In this document: piece by piece, positions 1-9,647 of the stretch
How positions within the stretch are numbered: the stretch's first letter is position 1
Layout: every line of letters starts with the position of its first letter
Assembly (NCBI RefSeq): GCF_040359615.1
Contig: NZ_CP132942.1
Location: forward strand, 3,596,001-3,660,000
Length of the DNA stretch: 64,000 bases
Source: Tunturibacter psychrotolerans
GTDB lineage: Bacteria; Acidobacteriota; Terriglobia; Terriglobales; Acidobacteriaceae
Direction: 5' to 3'
Notes under the pieces: generated by a model
What the model was told of the DNA's origin: nothing
Seen by the model: only the letters and a program-made list of their open reading frames with translations
Databases searched by the model: none
Made by a program: the position numbers and the translations under genes

Positions 1-464
1 AGGCCCTTCAGAAGGCGACGGACAGCCCCGCGCATGCCGACCTCCACCTCGGCGATGCGCAGCGAAAGATCGGGAGTGTCTTCCTGACAGTTCTCCCAGA
101 CCAGATCGACGTCGTTGACGCGGACAACTTTGTGCCCGTGTACGTCGATAATCTGCTGGTCCAGCAGGTCGCGCTCAAGCAGAAGGTAATCGTCATCCTC
201 CTGAAGTAGAGTGGGTTGCGCGTCTTTACGGAGCTGCATATGGCCGCCGGGGCCAAGTTCGAGCTGGGAGATCAGGATGAGGGAGGGTTGTTTGTCGCGT
301 TTGGCCGAGGCCAGCCTAAGGACAAGACCGTGAATGTGAGCAGCGTCAATGGAGGGGGCCACAGCGAACTCGCGTACATGGCCGAGGGGACTCCCCTGCG
401 CGTCCGCGACCGCAGCTCCGAGTAGGGCCGAAACGCTTGTCCTTTGGTTAGGATGCTTTGTCAT
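1..464 (-). CDS. PRC-barrel domain protein, partial (C-terminus beyond window edge)
   Basis: The minus-strand frame is open from an ATG at 464 to the left edge of the window, giving about 154 residues (starting MTKHPNQRTSVSALLGA) with no stop. The N-terminal segment (roughly residues 8-75) reads as a PRC-barrel-like fold: a short beta-rich domain with a VADAQGSPLGHVREF stretch. A second similar beta segment follows around residues 85-140 (DQQIIDVHGHKVVRVNDVDL). In acidobacteria two PRC-like modules often precede an MgtE N-terminal domain and CBS pair in magnesium or metal transport proteins. That is a family-level inference here, because the diagnostic region is outside the window. It is divergent from the anti-sigma gene at 588, with about 120 bases between them. 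Confidence 0.6.
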   Translation of the reverse strand, partial: MTKHPNQRTSVSALLGAAVADAQGSPLGHVREFAVAPSIDAAHIHGLVLRLASAKRDKQPSLILISQLELGPGGHMQLRKDAQPTLLQEDDDYLLLERDLLDQQIIDVHGHKVVRVNDVDLVWENCQEDTPDLSLRIAEVEVGMRGAVRRLLKG

Positions 465-587
465 AACGAGTTACGGGCACGGCTCCAAAACTAACCCTTT
501 AGTCGCATGTTAGCCCACCTTGGTGCCGATAGGTTGCCGGAAAAAGCCGGTCTGGTCAACTTTGAGGCCAGGACGGGACTGAAATCC

Positions 588-1136
588 ATGGAGAAAACAG
601 ACACCACCTTGACATTCGAGAAATCCACAAGCAAACTGCCATCATCGCTGTTGTCTGACGTTGACGACTGGCATACCAGCACTGCAAGGACTGCTTTGGC
701 CGATTCAACGACAAGCCGTGTCAGCTTCACCCTGGATTCGTCTCTCGACAGCGTTAACAAGATTGAGCAGACCGCTGAGCAATGCGCGCAACGGGCTGGC
801 TTCGACGAAGATACCGTTCCCCATATCGCCATGGCGGTGCGCGAAGCCGCTGTGAATGCCGTGCTGCATGGCAACTCATACGACACCAACAAGCATGTGG
901 TTGCGTCGTTTGAGACGACCTCAGACTCGCTGATCATCCGTATCTCGGACCAGGGCCCCGGGCTCGATCCAGACAAGATTCCCGACCCCCTGGCCCCGGA
1001 AAATATCCTCCGCGGCTCCGGGCGAGGTATCTTTCTTATCAAGGCTTTCATGGATGAGGTAAACTTTCGCCAGTTACATCCGGGCACAGAACTGACTCTC
1101 ATCAAGCATCGAACACCCGCGCAGTCGGGGACCTAA
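588..1136 (+). CDS. RsbW-like serine/threonine-protein kinase / anti-sigma factor (HATPase_c_2)
   Basis: The product is a 182-residue GHKL ATPase of the RsbW/SpoIIAB anti-sigma type. The first ~50 residues are a poorly conserved leader. The ATPase core follows, with an N-box around AVREAAVNAVLHGN (residues ~84-97), a G1 box ISDQGPGLD and a G2-like SGRGIFL motif near residue 145. The family binds a sigma factor or phosphorylates a STAS-domain antagonist. The STAS gene starts only 14 bases downstream, with its own Shine-Dalgarno AAGGAG, so the two form a partner-switching pair. I chose the ATG at 588 (GGACGGGA upstream); an in-frame ATG at 507 would add 27 residues but has no visible ribosome site. 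The target sigma factor is not in the window. Confidence 0.85.
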   Translation: MEKTDTTLTFEKSTSKLPSSLLSDVDDWHTSTARTALADSTTSRVSFTLDSSLDSVNKIEQTAEQCAQRAGFDEDTVPHIAMAVREAAVNAVLHGNSYDTNKHVVASFETTSDSLIIRISDQGPGLDPDKIPDPLAPENILRGSGRGIFLIKAFMDEVNFRQLHPGTELTLIKHRTPAQSGT

Positions 1137-1150
1137 GGAGAACACTAGAC

Positions 1151-1498
1151 ATGAGCATGAAAGTAAAAACTCGCCAGGTGGATGGCATTACCATTCTGGA
1201 TCTCAGCGGCCGCATTACCCTAGGCGAAGGCAGCGTGACGATCCGCGACGCCGTGCGCGATGTTCTGGCCAAAGGTTCCAATAAGATTTTGCTCAACCTG
1301 GGCGACATCAGCTACATCGACAGCTCGGGCATCGGCGAGCTGGTTAGCGCCTTCACCACCGTCAAGAACAGCGGCGGCGAGCTCAAGCTGCTTAACCTGA
1401 CCAAGAAAGTACACGACCTGCTGCAGATCACCAAGCTCTACACCGTCTTTGACGTCAAAGACGATGAAGCGACTGCAATCTCTTCGTTCACCAAATAA
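1151..1498 (+). CDS. STAS-domain anti-sigma factor antagonist (RsbV/SpoIIAA-like)
   Basis: This is a 115-residue single STAS domain protein. The conserved phosphorylation loop reads YIDSSGIGEL (about residues 56-65); the first or second serine is the expected target of the upstream RsbW-like kinase. In this family the unphosphorylated antagonist captures the kinase and frees a sigma factor or other partner. AAGGAG ends about ten bases before the ATG at 1151; a second ATG two codons later is equally possible. It is co-directional with the kinase at 588 and is followed immediately by a strong hairpin terminator, so the two genes appear to form a complete transcription unit. Confidence 0.92.
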   Translation: MSMKVKTRQVDGITILDLSGRITLGEGSVTIRDAVRDVLAKGSNKILLNLGDISYIDSSGIGELVSAFTTVKNSGGELKLLNLTKKVHDLLQITKLYTVFDVKDDEATAISSFTK

Positions 1499-1513
1499 TT
1501 AAGGCTCTTCGAT

Positions 1514-1545
1514 AAAAAAGCCGCCGCTAACGCGACGGCTTTTTT
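1514..1545 (+). terminator. Bidirectional Rho-independent terminator
   Basis: An inverted repeat with a 14-bp stem (one C-A mismatch) and a TAAC loop has an A6 tract on the left arm and a T6 tract on the right. It sits between the STAS gene and the convergent LemA gene, and can terminate transcripts from both sides. Confidence 0.85.
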
Positions 1546-1570
1546 GTTGGGCCAGGTCAGTTCGCTTCGT

Positions 1571-2155
1571 CTACTTCGAGAAGTCGACCTTCGGCGCCAC
1601 ACTGTTCTCGGGGTTTCCCTTGAAGTACTCGTCGCGGTAATGAAAGCCCGCGATATTGGCCCAGATGCTCTGAGGGAACTGCCGAACGTAAACATTGTAG
1701 TCCTCAAGCGTCTTGTTGTATCGCTGACGTTCGACGGCGATACGATTTTCGGTTCCGGCCAGTTCATCGGTAAGACGTATGAACTGCTGGTTTCCCTTGA
1801 GATCAGGGTACTGCTCCTGCAATCGGAAGAAGGGCCCCAGGGCCACATCCAGCTTGGAGTTGGCGTTGATGTTGCTGGCGTGATCGCTGCCTGCGGCGAG
1901 AACTCCGGCGCGCGCGTTGGCGATGTTCGTCAAAATCGTTGATTCTTCGGCGACGTAGCCCTTCACCGATGCGACGAGATTCGGAATAAGGTCAAGGCGC
2001 CGCTGTTGAACGACATTGACCTGTGAAAACGCCTGATTGACTGCCTCATTCTTCTGCACCAGCGTGTTCTTCGCGCCGATGTAGCTGCCTCCAATAAAGA
2101 GCAGAACGACGATGAGGAGAGCTACGACACCAAGCACAACCCATAAAGATTTCAT
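1571..2155 (-). CDS. lemA: LemA family membrane protein
   Basis: The product has 194 residues with one N-terminal transmembrane helix (residues ~5-27, VVLGVVALLIVVLLFIGG). A helical LemA domain follows, including the typical QRRLDLIPNLV segment (~residues 51-61) and a YN...Y-FP region near residues 146-162. LemA proteins are small membrane-anchored helical proteins of uncertain function, often encoded beside TPM-domain (YgcG-like) genes, as here: the TPM gene lies 125 bases upstream on the same strand. The start ATG at 2155 places the membrane anchor at the extreme N-terminus. Length matches the family. Confidence 0.93.
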   Translation of the reverse strand: MKSLWVVLGVVALLIVVLLFIGGSYIGAKNTLVQKNEAVNQAFSQVNVVQQRRLDLIPNLVASVKGYVAEESTILTNIANARAGVLAAGSDHASNINANSKLDVALGPFFRLQEQYPDLKGNQQFIRLTDELAGTENRIAVERQRYNKTLEDYNVYVRQFPQSIWANIAGFHYRDEYFKGNPENSVAPKVDFSK

Positions 2156-2280
2156 GTTTCCTCAATTTCCCTTCGTCTGAATTTCGATGCTACCGAAAGT
2201 TGGCGTCTCCGGCTGTACTTTATCACTGTAACCGGCTTTATTTGCGTTTCTTTGCTGCAACCTGGTTTTGATTGGAGCAA

Positions 2281-3072
2281 TTAAAAGTCTCCGCTGGCTC
2301 CCCCGCCTCCTGAACTGCCACCGCCGAAGCCACCAAAACCGCCGCCTCCGCGGTCGTCATCTCGTCCACGACCGCCACCACCAAAACCGCCGCCTCCGCC
2401 TCCCATCAGATTTCCCAGGAGGAAAAAGATCAGGCCGGTATTGCCGGTCTTAACGAGGAAGAAGAGTATCAGGAGAATCGCGCCTCCCCCGATGAGGAGC
2501 TGAGTGAAACTCAGCTGGATGGGTTGCTGTTGATGTTGGTATTGGCGCACTGGTGGGGCGAGATTGAGTGTGACGCCTGCGTCGGTCGCGATAATGCGAG
2601 CAATCTGCCTCACGCCGAGCGGAATAGCCGTGTTGTAATCCCCCTGCTCGGCGGCTGGAACCATGGAACGGCCGATGTCGCCGACTTTCGCGTCATTGAG
2701 GATGCCCTCGAGGCCGTAACCAACCTCGATGCGGCCGCGCCTGGGAGTCATGACGAGAACCATCAAGACGCCGCGGTCAGTTCCCTTTGGGCCAACCTTC
2801 CATTTGTCCTCAAGCGCGGTGGCAAACTCTTCGATCGACTGGTCTCCGTCAAGAGTTTTGATGGTCACGACTGCGATTTGCGCGTGGGCCTGGCGATCAA
2901 CCTGAGTGCATAGGTTTTCGAGGTTGGATTTGGTCGAGGGGGACAGAACGCCTGCGAAGTCGTTGATGTAGCCGGTGGGGGCCGGCAGAGAGTTCACCGA
3001 TTCCGCTGTCACTACGAGCGACGGCGCGAACGTCAGCAAGACAATAGCAAGCCATCGCGAAAAATATTTCAT
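2281..3072 (-). CDS. TPM-domain protein (YgcG family), glycine-rich C-terminus
   Basis: This is a 263-residue secreted or membrane protein. It has a signal peptide (residues 1-23, WLAIVLLTFAPSLVVTAES), a TPM domain (~residues 30-160, beginning GYINDFAGVLS and including the RGVLMVLV and GYGLEG motifs), one transmembrane helix (~residues 190-217) and a Gly-rich C-terminal tail with repeated GGGG and FGG blocks ending SSGGGGASGDF. This architecture matches the YgcG/PF04536 group, which is commonly paired with LemA. The tail could be mistaken for low-complexity noise but is typical of the family. It is probably co-transcribed with the downstream lemA gene. The biochemical role is unproven; phosphatase activity is reported for some plant homologues only. 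Confidence 0.92.
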   Translation of the reverse strand: MKYFSRWLAIVLLTFAPSLVVTAESVNSLPAPTGYINDFAGVLSPSTKSNLENLCTQVDRQAHAQIAVVTIKTLDGDQSIEEFATALEDKWKVGPKGTDRGVLMVLVMTPRRGRIEVGYGLEGILNDAKVGDIGRSMVPAAEQGDYNTAIPLGVRQIARIIATDAGVTLNLAPPVRQYQHQQQPIQLSFTQLLIGGGAILLILFFLVKTGNTGLIFFLLGNLMGGGGGGFGGGGRGRDDDRGGGGFGGFGGGSSGGGGASGDF

Positions 3073-3178
3073 CGATGGTCATTCTACGCCCTGACGATTT
3101 TGAGGTAGTAAAATGCGGAGAGGTCGCGTCAGTTGCAAAGAACTTACCCATTGACGCTTTGACCCGCAAAAGCGGAGC

Positions 3179-3859
3179 TTATAAGGTCGGAGCGGGAGTC
3201 GGCACACCACCGTGCTGCGGCACGGAAACGCCTTTCTCGCGGGCAAGTCTATCGACCATCATGGTGTGCTCGTGTATGACCTTGGTCGCGTTGGCGACTG
3301 CCAACTGCAGGGTCGGGTCCGTGGTGCTGGCTGCCTCCTGACGGAACTCGCGAAGATCCTTGTGGTGGTCTTTGACCATGAAAGCCAAGTATTCCATATC
3401 AAAGTTATTGCCTGAAAGTGCGTTGAGCTTGTCGTACTCCGCCTGGTCTTCCTTGTTCAGATCCTTCGGCAGCCTCACGCCCATGGAGTCAGCGATGGGA
3501 GCCATCTCATTGTTCAGTTTTGTGTGGTCGTCCACCATCTTCTGGCCGAAGGCTTTTACGTCGTCGCCGCTCGCCTTCTGCGCCGCGAGTTGGCCAAGCT
3601 TGACCTCGGCCATGCCTCCCTGTGCAGCCTTTCGGAGAAAGATCTTGTCTTTCATTGTTTGGCCGACGTCTCCGGCGTTTGGCGCGGAGTCTTGAAGCGA
3701 GGTGGAAGAGGCGGGCACTTGCTGCGGTTGGTTGGGCTGTGTCTGCGAGGCCCCCTGCGCCATTAGGTCAGACTGAGCTGAGAGGATGGTCGGAGCGCAG
3801 AGTGCTGCACTCAGAACCAGGGTTTGAGAGATCAGTGGGTAAGCAGAATTGAGTTTCAT
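3179..3859 (-). CDS. DUF4142 domain secreted protein
   Basis: The product is 226 residues. It begins with a signal peptide (cleavage likely after TILSAQ, ~residue 29), then a Gln/Pro/Ser-rich linker to ~residue 65, then a DUF4142 ferritin-like helical domain (~residues 70-208). That domain contains the typical FLRKAAQGGMAEVKLGQLA opening, a later KAFGQKMVDDH segment, and a conserved HEHTMMV end. The family is abundant in soil bacteria and is often annotated as a putative outer-membrane or stress-associated protein; no enzymatic function is established. GGGAG lies close before the ATG at 3859. It is 106 bases upstream of the TPM gene on the same strand; co-transcription is possible but not shown. 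Confidence 0.88.
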   Translation of the reverse strand: MKLNSAYPLISQTLVLSAALCAPTILSAQSDLMAQGASQTQPNQPQQVPASSTSLQDSAPNAGDVGQTMKDKIFLRKAAQGGMAEVKLGQLAAQKASGDDVKAFGQKMVDDHTKLNNEMAPIADSMGVRLPKDLNKEDQAEYDKLNALSGNNFDMEYLAFMVKDHHKDLREFRQEAASTTDPTLQLAVANATKVIHEHTMMVDRLAREKGVSVPQHGGVPTPAPTL

Positions 3860-3995
3860 GGGAGTGCTCCCGTTGTTGACGGTTCTTATCTAGCGTTCCG
3901 CCAAGGGCGTACCTCTAATTGGGTGTTCATGGGGAGTTTATGGTTGCCTTTCGCCCCATGGGCGACGCTGTATCCTGTCAATGGAGCTCCAATTA

Positions 3996-6080
3996 ATGAC
4001 GCAAAGCACTATCCAGCCACCACACGCTCGCCAGGAACCGACGCCCACAACGCTGCATGGACACACGCTCGAAGATAACTACCGGTGGATGAGAGATAAG
4101 TCCTCCCCCGAGGTGCTGGCTCATCTCGAGGCGGAGAATGCCTATACGCTCTCCGTCATGGCGGGGACCGAAGAGCTGCAAGCCAAGCTGTATGCTGAGA
4201 TGCTCTCGCATATCAAGGAGACTGATGAGTCAGTTCCCTATCGGCAGCGAGGATGGTTTTACTACGTGCGCACAGTAGAAGGAAGCCAGTATCCAATCCA
4301 CTGCCGGAGACGGGCGACGGGGTCTAAGTTCGACCCATCGCAGCCCGAAGAGATTGTATTGGACGTGAATCAGCTCGCGATGGGTCAGCCCTTTATGGCA
4401 TTAGGCGCAATGTCGGTGAGCATGGACGATACGAAGCTGGCTTACTCAACCGACAACACGGGATTTCGTCAGTACACGTTACATATTCGTGATCTGAAGA
4501 CCGGTGCGGACTTACCGGACACTGCAGAACGGGTGGGATCGGTTGCCTGGGCCGCAGACTCGCAAACACTCTTCTACTCCACTGAGGACGAGGTAACGAA
4601 ACGGCATGACCACCTCTTCCGTCATCGTCTGGGTGACTCCGCGGCAAACGATGTGGTGATTTATGAAGAGAAGGACGAGCGCTTCAATCTTGGAGTCGGC
4701 AAAACTCGTGACAACGAGTATTTGCTGATGGAGGCGGGTAGCCATACGACCAGCGAATGTCGGTTCCTCTCCGCAAAGACTCCTGAAGGAGAGTTTCAGA
4801 TGATTGCGCCGCGCGTCGACGAGCAGGAATACTCGGTCGATCATCGCAACGGCTTGTTCTACATCCGGACGAACGACGTGGGAAAGAACTTTCGCGTGGT
4901 TACAACCAAGGTAGAGACGCCGAGTCGTGATTTCTGGGATGAGCTGATTCCACTGGACGCGGAGGCTCCGCTTGAGGACTTCGACGTCTTTGACGCCTTC
5001 TGCGTCTGTTCACGGCGCAGGCTTGGCCTTCCTACGCTCACTCTCATTGAATTCGGGATGGCGAAAGAGCTAGGTAGATCGAGAGAGATCGAGTTCCCGG
5101 AACCGGTTTATTCGGCAGGGACCAATATGAATCCGGAGTTTGCGACGAAGAAACTTCGATATAGCTACCAATCCCTCGTTTCGCCAGCGTCGATTTATGA
5201 GTACGACGTGCAGTTGGGCACCTCCGAGCTTTTGAAGCAGCAGGAGGTTCCAGGTGGGTTTGATTCGGCGCGCTACGCTTCAGAGCGAGTCTGGGTCGAA
5301 GCAGCCGACGGCGTGAGGATTCCGGTTTCGGTCGTATACCGCCGCGATTCCTTCAAACTGGATTCGACGAATCCCGTTTATCTTTACGGCTACGGTTCGT
5401 ATGGGTATCCCTTGCCGATTGGTTTTAGTTCCTCGCGTTTGTCGCTGCTAGACCGAGGCGTGGTGATCGCTTACGCGCATATTCGCGGTGGTGGCGAGAT
5501 GGGAGATTCCTGGCACGATGCTGGCAAGATGCTGGTCAAACGCAACACATTCAGCGACTTCATCGCCGTGGCTGAGCAGCTGGTCGCGAAAGGCTACGGA
5601 GCTAGGGATCGGGTTGCGATCGAGGGAGGGAGTGCGGGCGGGCTGCTGATGGGTGCGGTGGTCAACGAGCGGCCGGATTTATTCCGGGTCGTTCTGTCGC
5701 ACGTTCCATTTGTGGACGTGATGAACACGATGCTCGATGCCAGTCTGCCTCTTACCGTGGCTGAGTATGAGGAGTGGGGAAACCCGAATGAAGCAGAGGC
5801 GTTCGCTTACATGCGGTCTTACTCGCCCTATGACAATCTCAAGGCGGGAGACTATCCGGCGATGCTGGTGAAGACGAGCCTTAACGATTCTCAGGTGATG
5901 TACTGGGAGCCTGCGAAGTATGTCGCCAGATTGCGCACGCTGAAGACGAATCAGACTCCACTGCTGCTGCACATCAACATGGATGCAGGACACGGCGGCG
6001 CTTCGGGACGATATGACTATCTTAAAGAGATTGCGTTTGACTATGCGTTTTTGCTAATGCAGCTTGGAGTGGCGGACTAG
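3996..6080 (+). CDS. S9 family serine peptidase, oligopeptidase B-like
   Basis: The product is about 694 residues and matches oligopeptidase B/prolyl oligopeptidase (S9A). The N-terminal half is a seven-bladed propeller (to ~residue 420) and the C-terminal half an alpha/beta-hydrolase. The catalytic triad is visible: Ser in GGSAGG (~546), Asp in LNDSQ (~631) and His in AGHGG (~666). No signal peptide is seen, so a cytoplasmic peptidase cleaving short peptides, after basic residues if a true OpdB, is expected. GGAG sits 9 bases before the ATG at 3996; an in-frame ATG five codons earlier (3981) has no ribosome site. The stop overlaps the convergent methyltransferase gene by 4 bases. Confidence 0.93.
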   Translation: MTQSTIQPPHARQEPTPTTLHGHTLEDNYRWMRDKSSPEVLAHLEAENAYTLSVMAGTEELQAKLYAEMLSHIKETDESVPYRQRGWFYYVRTVEGSQYPIHCRRRATGSKFDPSQPEEIVLDVNQLAMGQPFMALGAMSVSMDDTKLAYSTDNTGFRQYTLHIRDLKTGADLPDTAERVGSVAWAADSQTLFYSTEDEVTKRHDHLFRHRLGDSAANDVVIYEEKDERFNLGVGKTRDNEYLLMEAGSHTTSECRFLSAKTPEGEFQMIAPRVDEQEYSVDHRNGLFYIRTNDVGKNFRVVTTKVETPSRDFWDELIPLDAEAPLEDFDVFDAFCVCSRRRLGLPTLTLIEFGMAKELGRSREIEFPEPVYSAGTNMNPEFATKKLRYSYQSLVSPASIYEYDVQLGTSELLKQQEVPGGFDSARYASERVWVEAADGVRIPVSVVYRRDSFKLDSTNPVYLYGYGSYGYPLPIGFSSSRLSLLDRGVVIAYAHIRGGGEMGDSWHDAGKMLVKRNTFSDFIAVAEQLVAKGYGARDRVAIEGGSAGGLLMGAVVNERPDLFRVVLSHVPFVDVMNTMLDASLPLTVAEYEEWGNPNEAEAFAYMRSYSPYDNLKAGDYPAMLVKTSLNDSQVMYWEPAKYVARLRTLKTNQTPLLLHINMDAGHGGASGRYDYLKEIAFDYAFLLMQLGVAD

Positions 6081-6727
6081 ACGTCCGCTTGTCTGCCACC
6101 ACGAGTTCCGCGCTTGCGGAGTACCCACGTCGTCATGCACCGGTAATCCTGCACGATCGTCGTCTTCAGTGGATCCACCATCACGGCGTTCAATTGATCC
6201 GTCAATCGCATCAGCATGGCCTCGTCGACCAAAAACCACTCCGATCCGTCATTGAGGCGGAAAACATTTCCTCTCAACCGTTCGAACTCCATGCCGATAC
6301 GCGAACCCAAACGGCAGAACAGCAACCCACCCGGCCGGAGAACACGCCAAAGTTCTGCGATGATCGCTAGGAAATGGGCGTCGTCCCGCGCGAAATGCAG
6401 CACTGAGTTGCAGATGACCACATCCGCAAAGTTATCTGGTAAGTCGATTTCATCAAGCTTGCCTACGCGAAAGTTATTTGAGGGCAGATCAGGTGCCAGC
6501 TGAGCGGCAAGTGCCCGTACATGCTCAATGCCCTCTATATCTGCGTCCACCGCGAAGACCTCGCACCCCTCGCGCAGGAGATGCACCAGGTTTCTACCGT
6601 ATCCACAGCCAGCGTCGAGGACACGCATTCCACTACCGATGTTTCCTCGCAGAATCTGGTCGAAGACATATATATCAATCTGCCCAAACTGCTCCTGCAC
6701 GTTCATGGCGACTTTAGTAGCTTCCAC
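6077..6727 (-). CDS. Class I SAM-dependent methyltransferase
   Basis: The product is 216 residues with a Rossmann methyltransferase fold. Motif I is VLDAGCGYGRN (~residues 36-46), an acidic residue follows in VFAVDADI (~60), and the post-I region LPDNFADVVICNSVLHF is near residues 115-131. A typical LRPGGLLF strand lies at ~150. The family transfers a methyl group from S-adenosylmethionine; the substrate cannot be told from sequence. The start is a GTG at 6727 with GGAGAG four bases upstream; an in-frame ATG at 6706 is an alternative. It lies 53 bases downstream of the ABC transporter gene on the same strand and could be its operon partner. Confidence 0.85.
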   Translation of the reverse strand: MEATKVAMNVQEQFGQIDIYVFDQILRGNIGSGMRVLDAGCGYGRNLVHLLREGCEVFAVDADIEGIEHVRALAAQLAPDLPSNNFRVGKLDEIDLPDNFADVVICNSVLHFARDDAHFLAIIAELWRVLRPGGLLFCRLGSRIGMEFERLRGNVFRLNDGSEWFLVDEAMLMRLTDQLNAVMVDPLKTTIVQDYRCMTTWVLRKRGTRGGRQADV

Positions 6728-6780
6728 TTTCTCTCCGGCCGTTTGATCTTATATCGTCTGGGTAGTACTGCGCGGTCGCA

Positions 6781-8691
<1,911 letters not shown>

Positions 8692-8721
8692 GGCTGAGTT
8701 GAGTTTACGCTTGGGAGGCCA

Positions 8722-9099
8722 TTACACAAGGCGAGCGCGGCGAGCAGAGATGAAGGAGCGAACGCAGAACAGTACATAGATCAGGCTGAGGAGACAGAGC
8801 GCTCCCTTCTCTTCGACTGCGATCGGATGAGGAAACGAAGCACCTCGGGAGAGCTTGAGCGTGTCGATTGCGGAGGGGATCATTCCCAAAAACACGAGCA
8901 AAGCGACCGTGACGGAAATGTGCATCCAGAGCATGCGTTTCTTGGAGTCTTCGCTGTTCGCCATTACGCCGAACAGAACGAAAAAGACGCCAATACCGGC
9001 AGGGATTAGTGCCGTGGGATGAGCGCTGCCCGTAGTGACGTACCCGGTAATGCCTAGCAGAATAAGCAGGACGCCGAAGCCAATGGTGAGCTTTGCCAT
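8722..9099 (-). CDS. Small four-helix membrane protein, function unknown
   Basis: This 125-residue hydrophobic protein has about four membrane spans (~residues 4-21, 28-46, 58-80 and 100-115), a positively charged C-terminus (SARRARLV) and no recognised catalytic motif. The start is the ATG at 9099, preceded by AAGGAG with nine bases spacing. An upstream in-frame ATG at 9186 would add a non-hydrophobic 29-residue leader without a ribosome site, so I reject it. It lies directly upstream of the ABC exporter gene on the same strand and is probably co-transcribed, which suggests a membrane-linked role. I do not recognise the family. Confidence 0.75.
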   Translation of the reverse strand: MAKLTIGFGVLLILLGITGYVTTGSAHPTALIPAGIGVFFVLFGVMANSEDSKKRMLWMHISVTVALLVFLGMIPSAIDTLKLSRGASFPHPIAVEEKGALCLLSLIYVLFCVRSFISARRARLV

Positions 9100-9187
9100 A
9101 AGGTGAAACTCCTTGATAGTGCGCCATCTCAGGATACTTGAAGGGTGAGGCTGGCCGTCTACAAAGTTGAACCTGCAAGCAGGCAAA

Positions 9188-9218
9188 AGAATACCCAGCC
9201 TGAGTGGCTGGGTATTCT
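9188..9218 (-). terminator. Rho-independent terminator after the 9238 gene
   Basis: A perfect 13-bp inverted repeat with a 5-nt loop (AGAATACCCAGCC paired with GGCTGGGTATTCT) is followed on the minus strand by TTTT. It lies 20 bases past the stop of the small secreted-protein gene at 9238-9576. Confidence 0.85.
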
Positions 9219-9237
9219 GCCCATGTAACTTGCCTTT

Positions 9238-9576
9238 TTATCGTGGACCGTTCATCAGGTGCTGCATTGCGGTGTCGTAGCCGCGCCGGAAGCCATCACG
9301 GTAGTCTCCCCGTGCGCTGCTCGAAACATGAGGGTGACGATACTCGTCGCGATTGTTTACGTCCGGTCGACGATGATTGTCGAAGTCCTTACGCGCTCCT
9401 TCGATGCCGTCGTGATAACCCTGACGCTGGATATCCTTGAACTCCTGTGGCGGAGCGTCCCAGCCGCCGGCCTGTCCATAACCTGAAGCTGGCGAAGCGT
9501 AGGACTGAGCAATTGCGAGACCTGGAATTGCAAGTGAAATGGCAAGTACCGGGACTGCAAGTCGATTGGGTTTCAT
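9238..9576 (-). CDS. Small secreted protein with paired DG-repeat motif, unknown function
   Basis: The product is 112 residues with a clear signal peptide (residues 1-23, ending GLAIAQ). The mature part is hydrophilic and rich in Asp, Arg, Gly and His. Two related segments stand out: GYHDGIEGARKDFD (~residues 54-67) and DYRDGFRRGYDTAM (~91-104). Both have aromatic-x-D-G-hydrophobic spacing, so the protein looks like an internal duplication of a short helical motif. GGAGGT lies about nine bases before the ATG at 9576. It is bounded downstream by its own terminator, so it is probably monocistronic. I do not recognise a named family. Confidence 0.75.
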   Translation of the reverse strand: MKPNRLAVPVLAISLAIPGLAIAQSYASPASGYGQAGGWDAPPQEFKDIQRQGYHDGIEGARKDFDNHRRPDVNNRDEYRHPHVSSSARGDYRDGFRRGYDTAMQHLMNGPR

Positions 9577-9647
9577 GGTGAACTACCTCCGTGCGTCTTG
9601 CACACAGATAGTCAGATGAGCCTTTCTGGCTCCTTGTTGTATGGAAG

